A DNA stretch of 64,000 bases from Podospora pseudoanserina (GCF_035222485.1 NC_085921.1:4216001-4280000); one strand, 5' to 3'; shown: positions 10,782-22,799, counted from the first letter of the stretch. Made by a program: numbers and translations. Notes: a model not told the origin generated them from the letters alone.

Positions 10782-11522
10782 ATGTACTCCTCCCTCGTCC
10801 GCCTCCAAAACACCTTCGGCTTCTTCACCACCGTCGCCTTCGTCGTCGCCCTCCTAATCTCCGCCTCCGACTTCCTGTCCCCCCGCACCCCCACCGTCAA
10901 CGTCCTCAAAACAACCCAGCTCCAAACGGTGAAAGGCCGCGCGGATTACTACTCGTCCAAAAAGGAAGAATACGCCATCATCAAATTCACCCTTGACGCC
11001 GACCTCTCCTCCCTCTTCACCTGGAACACAAAGCAAGTCTTTGCCTACGTCACGGCCGAGTGGCCCTCGGCCCAAAACAACAATGCGACCAACCAGGCCG
11101 TGATCTGGGACACCATCATCACGGCGCCGAGCAGTGACCATTTGGGGAATTTTAGCCCCTCGAAGCTTAAGAGGTTGAGGAAGAGCGCCAACGGGAAGGG
11201 GATTGATCCTAGCCGGTAGGCGCCATCTCTCTTTTTTAAGTAGCAGCAATGGGATTGCTAACGATTCAACAGCGGCAAACTCCAACTCAAGAACCAGCGC
11301 CTTAAGTACCCCCTCACCCACCCGACAGGCAGGCTCGCCAACACAGAAGACGTCCAGCTCAAGCTTCACTACAACGTCCAGCCCTGGGTTGGTTTCCTGT
11401 CATGGAACCAGGCCCAGGACTGGGGCAAGTGGAAGGCGCTGAAGAATGGGCTGAGCAAGAAGTTTACGCTCCCAGCTATCAAGGTGAAGGAGCAGGCCAA
11501 GAAGAAGACCACAAGGGCTTAG
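10782..11522 (+). CDS. SPC3: Signal peptidase complex subunit 3 (Spc3/SPC22/23)
   Basis: Two exons, 10782-11215 and 11273-11522, give 227 residues. The intron has an acceptor after ATTCAACAG and a GCTAACG branch site. Spc3 is the essential ER subunit of the signal peptidase complex that cleaves secretory signal peptides together with Sec11. The start MYSSLVRLQNTFGFFTTVAF leads into a single signal-anchor membrane span (about residues 12-31), followed by a lumenal beta-rich domain; family motifs include DLSSLFTWNTKQVFAYV and the C-terminal LHYNVQPWVGFL. A possible N-glycosylation site (NAT) lies near residue 106. It is somewhat longer than yeast Spc3 because of a Lys/Arg-rich loop near the intron and a basic tail. 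Splicing restores ..SRGKLQLKN.., which supports the model. Confidence 0.93.
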
Positions 11523-11890
11523 GGGACCTAGCTTTTGTCGGGACGAAAAATGGAGTTATTGATTTAGCTATTTGGGGGTTTGCTTCAATTCATTGCCGGT
11601 TTTGACATCTCATTTCCTCACAGGCGCTCATAGAGTGTGAAGTTGATCACTATTCAAGCCCACACCATGAAAAATATATACACACTGTATGGGAAAAATT
11701 AACAAAACCCAATCACAAAACGATTCATAAATGCTATGCCAATCAAAACACACAATTCCCCTTTGCTCCTATACCACCCCCCTTCCCTCCATTTTGATCC
11801 TATTCCTAAACTCCTCTCCTCCTTACTTCTCATCCCAACTCCCCTCCTCCCCCACTCCCCGACCTACATGTCCCTTTCCCGTACAGCCAC

Positions 11891-12782
11891 TCAGAAACCA
11901 TCCTGCCTCAACCAACTGCTACTACTCCCCCTCCTCCCCCTCTCATACAACCACTTGCTATTCAACGCCACACTGCTCCTCTTCCCATTCACCGGCGTTG
12001 GCGTATGCAGATAACTATCCCTCACACTATCCCCAAAACTCACCGTCGAGCTCGCAAAGCTGTTGTTGCTCGTCGTGCTGCTCGCGAAGCTCATGGTAGA
12101 ACTATTCAGACTATTGCTGAAGCTTCCCCTCCTCCCAGTATTTTGCGTTGCCTTTTGCAGGAGAGGGCTGACCAAATTGGCGGCTTTGGTCGGGGAGGGT
12201 GAGTAATTCCCCAAGGGGGTGCTGCGGTTGGACAAGGGGGAGGAGGTGTAAGAACCGGAGGGAGAGCCGGCTATGGAGGGGGTGCGGGAGTATTTCGGGG
12301 GGTTGAGATGTCCGAGGCGGGGGTGGGGGGTGCTCTGATGGGGGGGAGGCCGAGGAGGTCGCGCTGGGCGGGGGTGAGGGGTATGTCGGAGAGGTCGTCC
12401 TTGGGGCGGACTAAGGGGAGGAGGGCGAGGAGGATGTTGAAGAGGGGGATTAGGAGGAGGGTTAGGGGGATGTAAGAGCCGTAGGGGAGTTTTTCTCTGG
12501 GGAGAGGGGGTTAGTAGGTTGAAAAAGGGAGGGTTCGAGGGGGAAAACGTACAGTCTTATCGGGAGGTGCGGAAGAAGAAATCTTCTCAGGACTTGAACG
12601 CCGGCAATTGCGACGACATTATAGACAATTTGCAGGACGTTCTTTTGGGAGAAGGTGGTTCTGGCTTGGCGCGCTGTGATCTCGGCCAGGCGAGGGTGTT
12701 TCCAGTTGCCGGGGCTTTCTGTAAAGGCGGATGGGGACGAGATTTGCTTTGTGGGCGTCGATCTGACGGGTGTTAGGGACAT
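11891..12782 (-). CDS. POM34: Pom34-like nuclear pore membrane protein, apparent frameshift
   Basis: Exons 12782-12553 and 12496-11891, with a 56-base intron whose acceptor follows CTAACC..CCAG. Exon 1 begins [20 protein letters not shown] and contains a membrane segment near residues 52-70; exon 2 opens with a second hydrophobic segment ([20 protein letters not shown]). Two spans flanked by Ser/Pro-rich tails fit the fungal nuclear pore component Pom34 (NPCC family). In this sequence the frame that encodes the second span runs into a TAG at 12271-12273, while the neighbouring frame carries a Ser/Thr-rich C-terminus to the stop at 11891. The frames would join if one C were added to the six-C run (12297-12302 on the plus strand, as G). 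Either the gene is broken here or the assembly has a homopolymer error; I favour the latter. The family call is moderate. Confidence 0.65.
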
Positions 12783-13417
12783 AATGGGCGCTCAATGGGC
12801 GGCGACACTCGGTCGGAGGAACTGTCTCGCGATGGTTGGCGATGCGGTAAGATGCGCTCAGTGTTTTGAGAGCTGTAAATATCGTCAGAGCTATGTTGAT
12901 TAGAAGTTCATGTCGCGATTGTCGTGGCGACGGCGGTCTATACTTGTTGACCCCTGTTGATAGTGGTGGTTAGTAAGATGCGAACAGCCGCTCCCTCCTT
13001 GCGTCTCGACTTCTCGTGTGTCCGCTCACTGTTCTGGGCAAAAAGTGACGGTCGCGTCAAAACATTGAATCCAAGACCCCAGTTCTCCAGGTCGATGCAA
13101 ACGGGTTGCAGGGGTCCTGGCAGCTGTGAGACTTGGCATTTGCAGCTGTCTGTTTCCAGCAGGCACAACAGAGCTCCCCCCGCCATCGCGCATTTCCAAG
13201 CAACCGCCCCGCCCCCGTGTCCTGTCCGGCCAAAAACCTCCAGCTCGCACCCCAAGATCCCGGATCTCCACCCGTCCCGGCCCGGCTGCATCTTCCAGAC
13301 ACTAACGAACAGGGCCCCTTACACCACCAGCGCGGGGGGCCACAACTTTTGTCTTCTTTGCATCACAAACCAACAGAGCACAGTACAGCACAGCACAATC
13401 AAAGCCCCTCGCCCAAC
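12783..13417. promoter_or_regulatory. Divergent promoter between POM34-like gene and AMP-binding gene
   Basis: 635 bases between opposed start codons. No coding signal beyond upstream in-frame extension of the + gene, whose extra codons lack an ATG-supported conserved start. No clear TATA box. Confidence 0.45.
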
Positions 13418-15207
13418 ATGGGGACCTTTGATAACCTGCTGCTACAGCTTGACGAGGGCGTCACAGGCCTCTTCAAGCAGTGGAATATCTGGACCAGTCT
13501 CATCGTCACCCTCTTCGCCGGCCTCATCACCTACCAGGTCTCGACCCGCCAAGATCCCGATATTCACCCCTTCCTCCTCGCTCGTCAGTCCCAGGCTTCC
13601 CCTGTCCGCCAGCCCAAAGAATCCTCCGTCTACCGGCCTCAAGCTGCCCCCCATGGTCTGCCTCTTCACACCGGCTTAAACGTCAAGGACCCCGGCGCCA
13701 ACAAGTGGGCGAGGGGCCGTGATGGTGATCTCAGGGATATCTGGCGGCAGACCCTCGCCGGCGTCCAAGAAGGTGACGACAAGGGCGCAAAGGGCCGTAT
13801 CCTCACCGTCGAGGGCACCGAGAACGTCAAAGAGCACCATCTCGACGCTCTCACTCGGCAAATCAACCTCATCGGCCAACATCTTGTCGACCAAGGTGGC
13901 AACCGCGTGGCCGTCTACCTGCCCAACTCTGTCGAGTTGATCGTTGCCCTTTTTGCCTGTGCCTTCTACAACTTGAACGCTATCATCCTCCCCTTCAACC
14001 AACCCGACGCCGCCGTCATCGACATGCTCCGCCGTTCCGCCGCCGACACGGTCATCACCGCCCCTGGATCTTTCCCTTTTGACGTCGTGGCCAAGAACTA
14101 CCCCTCCCTCCGCCAACTGGTGTGGGTGGTCGACGAAGGAAGCAAACACATGGACTGGAACGAAGTACCCCAGGGCACCGGCAGCAAAGTCAATGTTGCC
14201 ACCTGGCAAGACATCATCAACGACTCCCCCGTCGAAGCAGGCAAGACCCTCCCCCCTCTTGAGGACCAGTCCGAACCAAAAGACATCACCCTCTTCTGGC
14301 AACAAGGCCCCGGGCGGGAAGAGGAAATGGTCAAGTTCACCACAGGCAACATCGTCTCCGCCATTGCAGCCCAGCTAACCGCCATCCCCACCGCCCGCCG
14401 TCTCAGCCCCTCGGATCTTTTCCTCCCTGCGGACTCGCTGGCAAACTCGCACACTTTGGTTCTCACCCTCACGGCTCTGTTTTCCAATTCCTCGGTTGCG
14501 TTCAACTCTTCCGCGTCCGAAGCGCCCTCTTTGTCTGCGATCCTCAGCTCTCCGGCCGTTTCTCCTACTGTCATAGCTGTCACTCCTTCTGCTCTGTCCC
14601 AAACTCACAAGGAGGTCTCGTCTTCTCTCAAGTCATCAACCATAGGCAAGGACCTCCACTGGCTTTTGTCTCGGTCCTTGGCCGAAAGTGGTGCTTTCCC
14701 CGAGAGTGGGTTTCTGACCAACTATTACAACCAAGCTTTCCGTCCCAAGTTTTCGGGCGGAAAGAAGTTGAGGTTGGTGTACACTGCTGAGAGGATTAAC
14801 GGGGGTGGGAAGGTGAGGTTGAGCGGGGAGGAGCTGAATGATTTGAGGTTGTATACCGGTGCGAGGGTGGTGTACGCGTTGACGGCGGCAAGGGTTGCGG
14901 GCGCGGTGTGTCAGACGAATGTTTATGATTATCGGGGAGGGGAGCACTTTGGGCCGCCGGTGGCAAGTGTGGAGGTTGTGTTGAGGGATAAGGGGGGGGT
15001 GAGGAATAGTGATGAGGAGTCGCAAGGAGAGGTGAGTTTTGAAGAAAAAAAAATGAAAAAATGAAAAGAAAAATTGAAACCCGAGAGAAGATGGTTTGCT
15101 GACAAAGATGATAGATTGTGGTCAGGGGCCCGGCTGTTGCTGGAAAAGAAGCTGGGTTGGGGGTTGTGGCGAGGGTGAGGGAGGATCATACTGTTGCGTT
15201 GATTTAA
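13418..15207 (+). CDS. Membrane-anchored AMP-binding-fold protein (acyl-CoA synthetase-like, degenerate)
   Basis: Two exons, 13418-15031 and 15115-15207, give 568 residues. I chose the ATG at 13418 because it precedes MGTFDNLLLQLDEG and a hydrophobic segment (about residues 24-42), the natural N-terminus of this fungal group; an open frame extends upstream without recognisable protein features. The body resembles the N-terminal half of long-chain acyl-CoA synthetases (VAVYLPNSVELIVALFAC; VVYALTAARVAGAV). Splicing produces GEIVVRGP across the junction, a hallmark of the superfamily. However, the ATP-binding P-loop (TSGTTGxPKG in active enzymes) is replaced by a QQGPGREEE stretch near residues 292-302, and the protein ends ~24 residues after GEIVVRGP, so the GWxxTGD motif and the catalytic-Lys C-domain are absent. 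A pseudoenzyme or lipid-binding role is an inference. Confidence 0.78.
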
Positions 15208-15439
15208 GGGGGGGTGTGGTAAGTGATGGTTTTTGGTTTGAATTCTGGAGAAAGTGATTTGTACATGCGTGCATAGCACAGGCACAATTTGGAATGAACA
15301 ACAGTCTTTATGTAGACAATGACAGCAGCATAGATGGGAAATAAATCAGATATTTTTTGCTCGTGGTATCCTTCAATGCTAATCCTCGCGCCATGCGCCC
15401 ATATTTATGCCCAACATAAATGACCAAAAAACACACACA

Positions 15440-17661
15440 TTAAGCCCCGTTCCTATACACCATCGCCCCCTGGTTCCTAAACATAATCGTATCCCTCCTC
15501 TGCATCATCATCAACGCCCTATTCAGCGCCGCCTCGCTATACCCCTTATTCTCCACCATCTCCCTCCTCAAGCTCGCCAGACTAGTGCTCCACCCAATCG
15601 CCAATCTCCTCTTCAACTCCGACTCCACACGGGCGACCTCCTCGTTGAGCTCCCGGGATCCTTGGTTAGAACCCTGGTTGACCGCGTCCATGGTCGAGCA
15701 GAGGAACAGCCTGATCGCCTCGTCAACGTGCTCTTCTGTCGCGACGGGGGAGAGGGAGAGCTTGGCGAGGGACTCGGTGATGCGGACGATGGCCTCGAGC
15801 TGGCGGACGGTGATGGGGATGGAGGACCGGGCGTTGGCTTCGAGTTCCGAGGCGTGGACTTGCTTGCGGATGGCGACAAAGTGGGACGAAAGCTTCTCTG
15901 CTGCCGCGTCCGAGAGGCGGGGGGCGCAGCGGCTACACGGGGGGGTTAGTATTGCGAGGGCAAAAAAGGGGGAAAGGGGGGGACATACCTCTTGCAGTAG
16001 CTGATATACCTCCTCATCTTCTCAACAGGAATCTCGCTCTCCACCGCCCTCTCATCCTGCATCCCCTTCCCGCCCATGTGAATGCCCATTACGTGCTTGG
16101 CTATTCTTTCGTCCTTGCCCCGTTCGTGCTCATCCTTGACGATGAAAATCATGTCAAACCTCGACAGAATCGTCGTCTGAAAGTCAATATTCTCACCAGG
16201 AGTCTTCATATCATCATACCGCCCAAAAATAGGGTTCGCCGCCGCCAACACCGACGTCCTGGCGTTGAGAATGGTGGTGATGCCAGCTTTGGCAATGGAA
16301 ATAGTCTGTTGCTCCATGGCTTCGTGGATGGCTACTCTGTCTTCGTCTCTCATCTTGTCGAACTCGTCGATGCACACCACACCGCCGTCGGCCAGGACCA
16401 TGGCTCCGCCTTCGAGGTAGAATTCCCTGGTTGACTGATCACGCTGGACGGAAGCGGTTAAACCTGCTGCCGAAGAGCCCTTGCCCGAGGTGTAAATCGC
16501 GATGGGGGCGGCTTGCTGGACGAATTTCAGGAGCTGCGACTTGGCTGTACCGGGGTCGCCGAGCATGAGGACGTTGATGTCACCACGGAGCTTCATGCCA
16601 TCTGGCAGAATCTTCTTGCTGCCGCCCATCAGGAGGCACAAAATAGCCTTTTTGATATCGCGGTTGCCGTAGATGGAGGGAGCGATGCAATCAGTCATGA
16701 CATTGTACAGATCTGGGCGGCGGGAGAGTTCAAGAAACTCTTGCTCCTCCTCTTCGGAAAAGACGGCCTGGCCCTTGGCGGTTGAGTCGATGTCGGTCTG
16801 GATGCCCACTGCGCGGAGGTAAGGGGTGCGAATGGCCACGGCGCCAGAGGTGTTTTTGGAGCCTTTGGATTGGTAGATGGAGAAGATGCCCATTACTGTG
16901 CATCTGGATCCGGGGACGACACGGTTGGTGAGGTAGCGGTCGGCAGAGATCAAGACATGGCGGGGGAGTTCACCGACCGGGACTTGGTCGGGTGCCTCCT
17001 GCAGTTTGATGATTTGCTGGTCGACGAATTTGGACTTTTCGTGAACGACAAAGTAGGGGTCCATGGGACATTTCTCGGTTGGGTCATTTGGGACGCGAGC
17101 GCGGCCGCATGTTCGGGGGAGAGTGACGCCACTGAAACCGCCGGATACGTGAAGATCTTGTGCGTGCTTGCATGTTCGGCATTCGATGTGAACTTCTGTC
17201 GCCTTTGAGGACATGACCGAAGCACCAATGACGATACCTGGTACTCTGACCAGCCTCGAGATGGTGAGGGAGTCCAGGTTACGGATGGAAATATCTTCGG
17301 CATTCGAGTGAAGGAGCAGTTGGTGAGGCGGGATCTTGACATTTGGGTCGTGAGGGAAAACAATTCGATGGGTACACCGCTGCAGGGCAAGCTCGAAGAG
17401 GGGGATGATTTCTGCTGGCTCCGTCACCAGTTTGTGGGCAATCTCTTCGTTGAACTTGATCAGGTCGCCGATGTTGACATCGCAAAAGTATGTTTTCAGC
17501 AGCGCATGGTCGCGCAGTTGATCTCTGTAAATGTAGACATTATCGAGTCTGAAGTCGAGAATAAAGGCCTCGAGAAGGGCGCGGATGGCACTGTTGGAGT
17601 CTTCATTTTCGGCAAATGGATCATTGTACACCCTGCTGGCAAAAACGGATTGGCGATCCAT
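15440..17661 (-). CDS. MCM5: DNA replication licensing factor Mcm5
   Basis: Exons 17661-15989 and 15932-15440 encode 721 residues, the usual Mcm5 length. Start [20 protein letters not shown] matches the family. Mcm5 is one of six subunits of the MCM2-7 helicase that is loaded at origins and unwinds DNA within CMG. A zinc-finger-like CxxC..CGR..C set lies near 160-195, Walker [10 protein letters not shown] near 368, Walker [11 protein letters not shown] near 428 and the arginine finger LSRFDMIF near 500. The 56-base intron joins YISYCKS to [14 protein letters not shown], the start of the C-terminal AAA lid. An open frame extends 50 codons upstream of the chosen ATG but contains a His repeat from CAC codons and no family similarity. 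It is divergent from VPS54, and cell-cycle-type ACGCG motifs lie upstream. Confidence 0.97.
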
Positions 17662-18323
17662 GTTGATGAAGACTTGTTGGTGGTGGTGGTGGTGGTGAGG
17701 TAATGGCGGGCGGTGAAGTTGAGAGTACCTAGAGGTATGGAGGGGCCAAAAGTTGAGATATCTACAAACAGAAATCAGGGGTTTGAAAAGTCGCGTCGCG
17801 TCGCGGCCCAAAGCGCGTCGTCATTCTAGTAGCGATGGGTTTAATTGCCCCGGTAAAGACAGGGCACCCAGCTTGTCGGGTCTACCAAGGCCAATCGGAT
17901 AAAGAAATATACCCCGTTATGCTGTTAGATGATGTGGCCTATGCACGTACCAAGCTACCTTAAGCGTATGCCTGTGAATTGGTGATGGGAACGCATTTGG
18001 CAGGCTACTCCTAGCCATCTCTCAGCACCTTCCTGTGACGACGACGGCTCTACGACCTGCCCTGAAGCTTGAGAAGACACTCGCTACTGACCTCCTCCTG
18101 ACCATCTACTCGGCGACGACATACTACCCCGTTTTTGGAGCATTGCCACGCTTTCATCTGTTGTATCTGTCCTGTCAGCTACAGCATGATACCCCGGTGA
18201 TCTGTCAGCTTTGCAACTGTTGTCAGTTAGGGGATGCACCTTGGAACCCCTGGATGGTCTCCAGCAAGATCATAACTTCGCCTTGCGGCCGGGGAACATC
18301 AGTGGGGTTGCGCATCCATCATC
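17662..18323. promoter_or_regulatory. Divergent promoter between MCM5 and VPS54
   Basis: 662 bases between opposed start codons. The MCM5-proximal part holds a GT-rich GGTGGT repeat (17680-17699) and a cluster of CGCG-containing motifs. No TATA box is obvious on either side. Confidence 0.55.
17791..17818 (-). promoter_or_regulatory. Cluster of three MCB-like ACGCG motifs upstream of MCM5
   Basis: On the minus strand the pentamer ACGCG occurs at 17818-17814, 17801-17797 and 17796-17792, about 130-157 bases upstream of the MCM5 ATG. ACGCG is the core of the MluI cell-cycle box bound by MBF/SBF-type (Swi6/Mbp1) factors that drive G1/S genes, including MCM genes in yeasts. Functional use here is inferred. 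Confidence 0.5.
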
Positions 18324-21300
18324 ATGTTCTCAAACCAGGGTGGGCGCAAGTCGGTCGATAGCTTGTCGTCGACATTGTCCGCCGGCCATCGAACGGAGTT
18401 CCCATTTCACGGGTATGCGCTTACCCCCTGTCTCCCACTGCGCGGCCGCCGATCCACAGCTAACAGCTCGACAGCAAAGGACCGACCAGCCCACAACGCC
18501 AACGTAGAGACTCGACAGCAAGCTCCATCTATTCGGTGGGCGGATCGCTGGACGCCTCCGCCGGTTGGACCAGCGCCGTCTTCGAATCGGGTCAGAATGC
18601 CATCTCCACGCTGCTGCAACCCCCTATAGTCCGGACAGGCCTGCTTCCACATACGAGCGCCCCTGCTTCGAGCGCGCACAAACCTCCGACCGCCCGAGAC
18701 ATACCTCCCGTGACACTTACGAATGTACCCCACGTCGATGCTTCCGAGTTCAGACCATACCTCTCCCAGGTTGGGGCGTTATATGAGCAGTTGCGGCGGA
18801 TCCAAGCTGAGGAAGACGAGAATGCGAACGCCTCGAACCGACGAAGCACCAAAGTTGACGAGGCGCCCGAAACCCCGGTGGACGAGGGTCATTTGCGCCC
18901 TGCAAGACGGCCTGGCTTGTCGTCGAGGAGAACTTCGACTGCATCCATCTCGTCCCTCACTTCGATAGACTCGCCCACTCTTCCTCGGCGGCCCAGTTCC
19001 GGTCTCAGAACCCGACAAGCGCAGGGACCACCACCTTTGTCGACCGTTCCCGCTGTATATTTTGAGGAGGACTTTCACCTTGAGAATCCACGGACTTTTG
19101 ATGTAGTCAGTGAGCGATCCGAGGTGGTAAGGCCCGCACCGGGGGATGATAAAGGGGGACCGAATGGACAAGCTGCGGCGCCTCGAAAGGCTCTAGCGAC
19201 CAATGCGATCTTACAGGAGAAGCTCTCGTGGTATATGGATACGATTGAATGGCATCTGATTCAGTCCATCTCGACCGCATCAACGACTTTTTTCAGTGCG
19301 CTGGGTTCTCTGCGGGAACTGCACTCGGAAGCGGCCGACTCAGTAGAGAGGATCAAGGCACTGCGCAAGGAGCTGAAAAACCTAGACGAAGAGATTGCTA
19401 CAGGGGGGCTCAACATCATACAACAACGGCGGAGGAGGGAAAATCTGAAGCAGTTACACGACGCCGTCACACAACTCCGGAAAATAGTAGACAGTGTTGC
19501 CGTCTGCGAGTCCCTTGTGGATGCTGGAAACATCGATGAAGCTTTGGACAACATCGATGGCTTGGAGAAGCTCATCGCTGGCGAATTGCCCGAGGGTGGC
19601 AGTCAGTCTGGAGTGAGTCTGGTGGACCTGCGGGGTGCCACAGCTCTCCAGGGCGTGAGCAACGATTTGTCTACTCTGCGATTCCGGATCGGAAAGGCAT
19701 ATGAAGGAAGGTTTCTCAACACTCTGCTTACGGATCTCCAAAACCACGTCAAACAGGTGTCTGCGCAGGAGGTGCTCATGCGTTGGAGTAGTGCTTCGAT
19801 GCGAGCCCGTGGCGCCCACAGTCGTGAACCATCGGCGTTCCCGTCTTATATGGCGGCGACAGACATTCTGAGGATAGAGCTGTTGCCTAGTCTGACGGGG
19901 CTGCATCGGGCCAAGTTCATCACTGTGGCCGCGACTGCATATCGCGAGGCAGCGATGAAGGAGATCAAAGCCATCATCCGACGGCCGCTGCCTAGCTCCA
20001 GCGATGACGACGACACGGCGTCGATGATGTCGATGCAGTCCAGCTCGACGATGAACCGAGGCGCCAGTCCGCGGACTCAGCAGGACCGGTCCATACAGTT
20101 GGCTAGAAACCTGCGAGCATTGGACCCTCTGGATGCCGAAACCTTGCTGGTAAAGATCTACATTGGTGTTACGGAGGCTCTCAGGAGATTGAGCACGCAG
20201 ATGAAGGTCTTGTTGGATGTTGCAAGCACGATAGGCGACGCAGGTCCATCCGGGCTGAAGTCGCCACCGCTCAGGTCGCCCCCTATGAGTCCTCCAGCAA
20301 GACCACCATCGAGAGCTGCGGTCGAGGCCCAGGAGGAGATCCATGCGGCTGTGGATATTTCCAACTTTCTCGGGCAAGCGATTGACGCAGCTCAGGAAAA
20401 GATTGTCAAGGTGCTTCGGGTACGGTCTGAGCAGAGCAAACGGCTGGATCTTGTCTCCTTCCTGCGGTACTTTACCCTCAACCTTTACTTTGCCAACGAG
20501 TGCGAGGCCATATCTGGACGGAGCGGGACGGCACTGAAGACGCTAGTCAATGGTCACATCGCAGACTTTGTCAAACTCCACGGCGACGCACAAACTCAAA
20601 AGCTCGCCCAGGGCATGGAGTCAGACCAGTGGAACGCGGCTGACTTCACTGAGAAGGACACGGACCTGCTGAATCGGATTCTTGAGTGCAGCACCAGAGA
20701 TGCTGCCGCGTGGACGGAGGGCACGCAGGTCTGGCATCCCCATCCGGACGCGCCGCAGGAAAGGAGCGAGGCCAACGGCGGAGGAGATGAACCAGACGTC
20801 GTATCCGCCCAAGCAAACGGCGGCGGCAGCCCTGCTGGCACGAGAAGCAGAACCCGCAGCGCTGTAATCGAATCCGAGTCTTACCTCCTCCCCAACTCGG
20901 CCATCCTCTGCATGACGGGCATGGAGAATTTCTTGCAGCTCATCACCTCGATCCCCTCCATGACAACGGACATTTCGTCGTCCCTCATCGCCTACCTCCA
21001 GCTTTTCAACTCGAGGTGTAAGCAGCTCATCCTGGGCGCGGGAGCGACTCGGTCTGCTGGGCTGAGAAACATCACGACCAAGCACCTCGCTCTCGCGTCC
21101 CAGGCGCTGGCTTTCATGGCGGCTATCATCCCGCATGTTCGGGAGTTTGTCCGGAGGCACTGCGCCGGGTCGGTGGTTACGTCTACGATGGGGGAGTTTG
21201 ACAAGGTGAGGAGGGACTTGATGGAGCATCAGAATAGTATTTATGACAAGCTGGTGGAGATTATGACTGGGCGGGTGGGATTGGCGGGGCGGAAGGTGAG

Positions 21301-21938
21301 GGCTTTGGCGTGGGATGATGATGATGGGAAAGGGGGGTCGGTGGTGAGTGAGTATATGGAGGGGTTGGCGAAGGATACGGTGACGCTGCACAAGAACTTG
21401 ACGAGGCATTTGCCCGAGGGGACGGTGAGGTATATTATGATGCCGGTTTTTAGGAATTACAAGGAGACGCTTGGGGGGGCGTATAGGGAGGTGGAGGTTG
21501 GGGTTGGGGGGAGGGAGAGGTATGTCTTTTGTCGAGTCCTGATTGCTGGGGAATGGTTGCTAATGATGGGACAGGATGCTCCGCGACGTGGAATTTTTTC
21601 AGTCACGACTGGGAAGGATTGATGGGTTTGGGGACGCGGGGGAGTTTCTTCTTGGTGTTATTAACTCCAAGACGGTTGTTGGTAATGCTTCGGGGTCGTC
21701 GTTGGCGGTGGTGGATAAAATACCGTCAAGGGCGGGGTCGAGGGCGGCGTCGCCTGCTCCTCTTCCTCCTCCGCCGCAGTTGGGGCACTCGTTGAGTGTG
21801 AATATTTCTACGAGTCCGGGGATTGAGGTGGAGGAGGGGAAGAAGTCTAGTGAGAGTAAGGAGGGGTCGTCGGAGGGGGGGAAGAGAAGTGCTGAGGAGA
21901 AGAAATCGCCACCGCTGCCGGCTGAGGAAAAGGAGTAG
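18324..21938 (+). CDS. VPS54: Vps54, GARP tethering complex subunit
   Basis: Three exons, 18324-18412, 18475-21519 and 21575-21938, encode 1165 residues. Introns of 62 and 55 bases keep frame; exon 1 encodes MFSNQGGRKSVDSLSSTLSA. Vps54 is a subunit of the GARP complex (with Vps51-53), which tethers endosome-derived vesicles at the trans-Golgi. The conserved core begins near residue 220 with VYFEEDFHLENPRTFDVV, continues with ALATNAILQEKLSWYMDTIE and a coiled-coil region (SLRELHSEAADSVERIKALR), and ends with the family's helical C-domain (MENFLQLITSIPSMTTDISS; NLTRHLPEGTVRYIMMPVF). The N-terminal 200 residues and the last ~90 are low-complexity, Ser/Pro-rich and charged. It shares the MCM5 promoter region and faces a MITE-like element downstream. 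Confidence 0.93.
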
Positions 21939-22402
21939 GACTTGGGGACGAGGCAGGCGAGAAAGATGGGGTATGTGAGTGGGGTTGCTGGGCAGAGGGA
22001 GAGGGACGTGAATGTGCTTAGATGGGGGGGTTTGTTTGTATCTGAACTATTGTTTTTTATTATATACCTATGGTTGGTTTTCTAGATGTGCTGTATCGGG
22101 GGTGGGGGAGGGTGCTTGCATGATGAGCTGGTAGCTATTATGGTTATAGGGGTAGTTGGTTTATAGGAAAAAGGGGATTTGAGCGATGTTGCATATTGTG
22201 AAACTTATGGGGAATTGGGGCACACCTGGTTGGCATGTCATAATCAGATGAGATGCTGGATACTGGTCGAAAACCTACTGTACCTTTTCTTCGACTCTTT
22301 TTGCGGACTTTGGCAGGTTTCTTTGGATAACGAGGTAACATGTCAATATGATCTGTCTACACCTTTCCATTGTTCCAAATAAGTTTAAGCGTAAAAAAAG
22401 AG

Positions 22403-22450
22403 AAATTCTAGGGGGGTATTGCCCTTTTTCTAGGAGGGCATTACCCCCAT
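22403..22450 (+). repeat. Left terminal inverted repeat of the MITE-like element
   Basis: 48 bases pairing with 22800-22852 in inverted orientation with a few mismatches and small indels (an extra ATT triplet in the right arm). Confidence 0.75.
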
Positions 22451-22799
22451 GGGGTTAGGGTTATATATGGTCCCTGACCTGCCTTGTATATTAATAACCA
22501 CATTATCAACCACATCAACGCTCACACCCTTGCAATCAAAGGCTCGGCAAAAGCCTGGTAATTGAAGCCCTCGCGGAAGGCCTAGTAATTGAAGGCCTGG
22601 CAATTGAAGCCCTGGGTCAGGCGGTGTGGAGTTGAAGGCTTGCATTGGTGCGTGGGCATCGAGCATTAACACCACGGCAGTATATTTACTACAATACTTC
22701 CAAATATAAGAATACACTGTGATTTGTGGGGTACAAAATGCACTGCGATGCTGGTGATAATGGAAATGATCGGGTGTGATGGGAAAGGTATGTTGTGGT

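Noticed and set aside
11731-12099. Cys/Ser-rich 122-codon plus-strand frame overlapping the POM34-like 3' end
   Set aside because: Composition (Ser, Pro, Cys, Thr from CT/CC-rich DNA) follows from antisense to a Ser/Gly/Arg tail; no signal for translation.
19454-20377. 307-codon minus-strand frame inside VPS54
   Set aside because: Antisense shadow; the VPS54 frame on the other strand carries the family motifs.
22430-22717. 95-codon frame within the MITE-like element (repeated GLQLPG-type peptide)
   Set aside because: The peptide repeat is only the translation of the 15-bp DNA repeat; no transposase signature.
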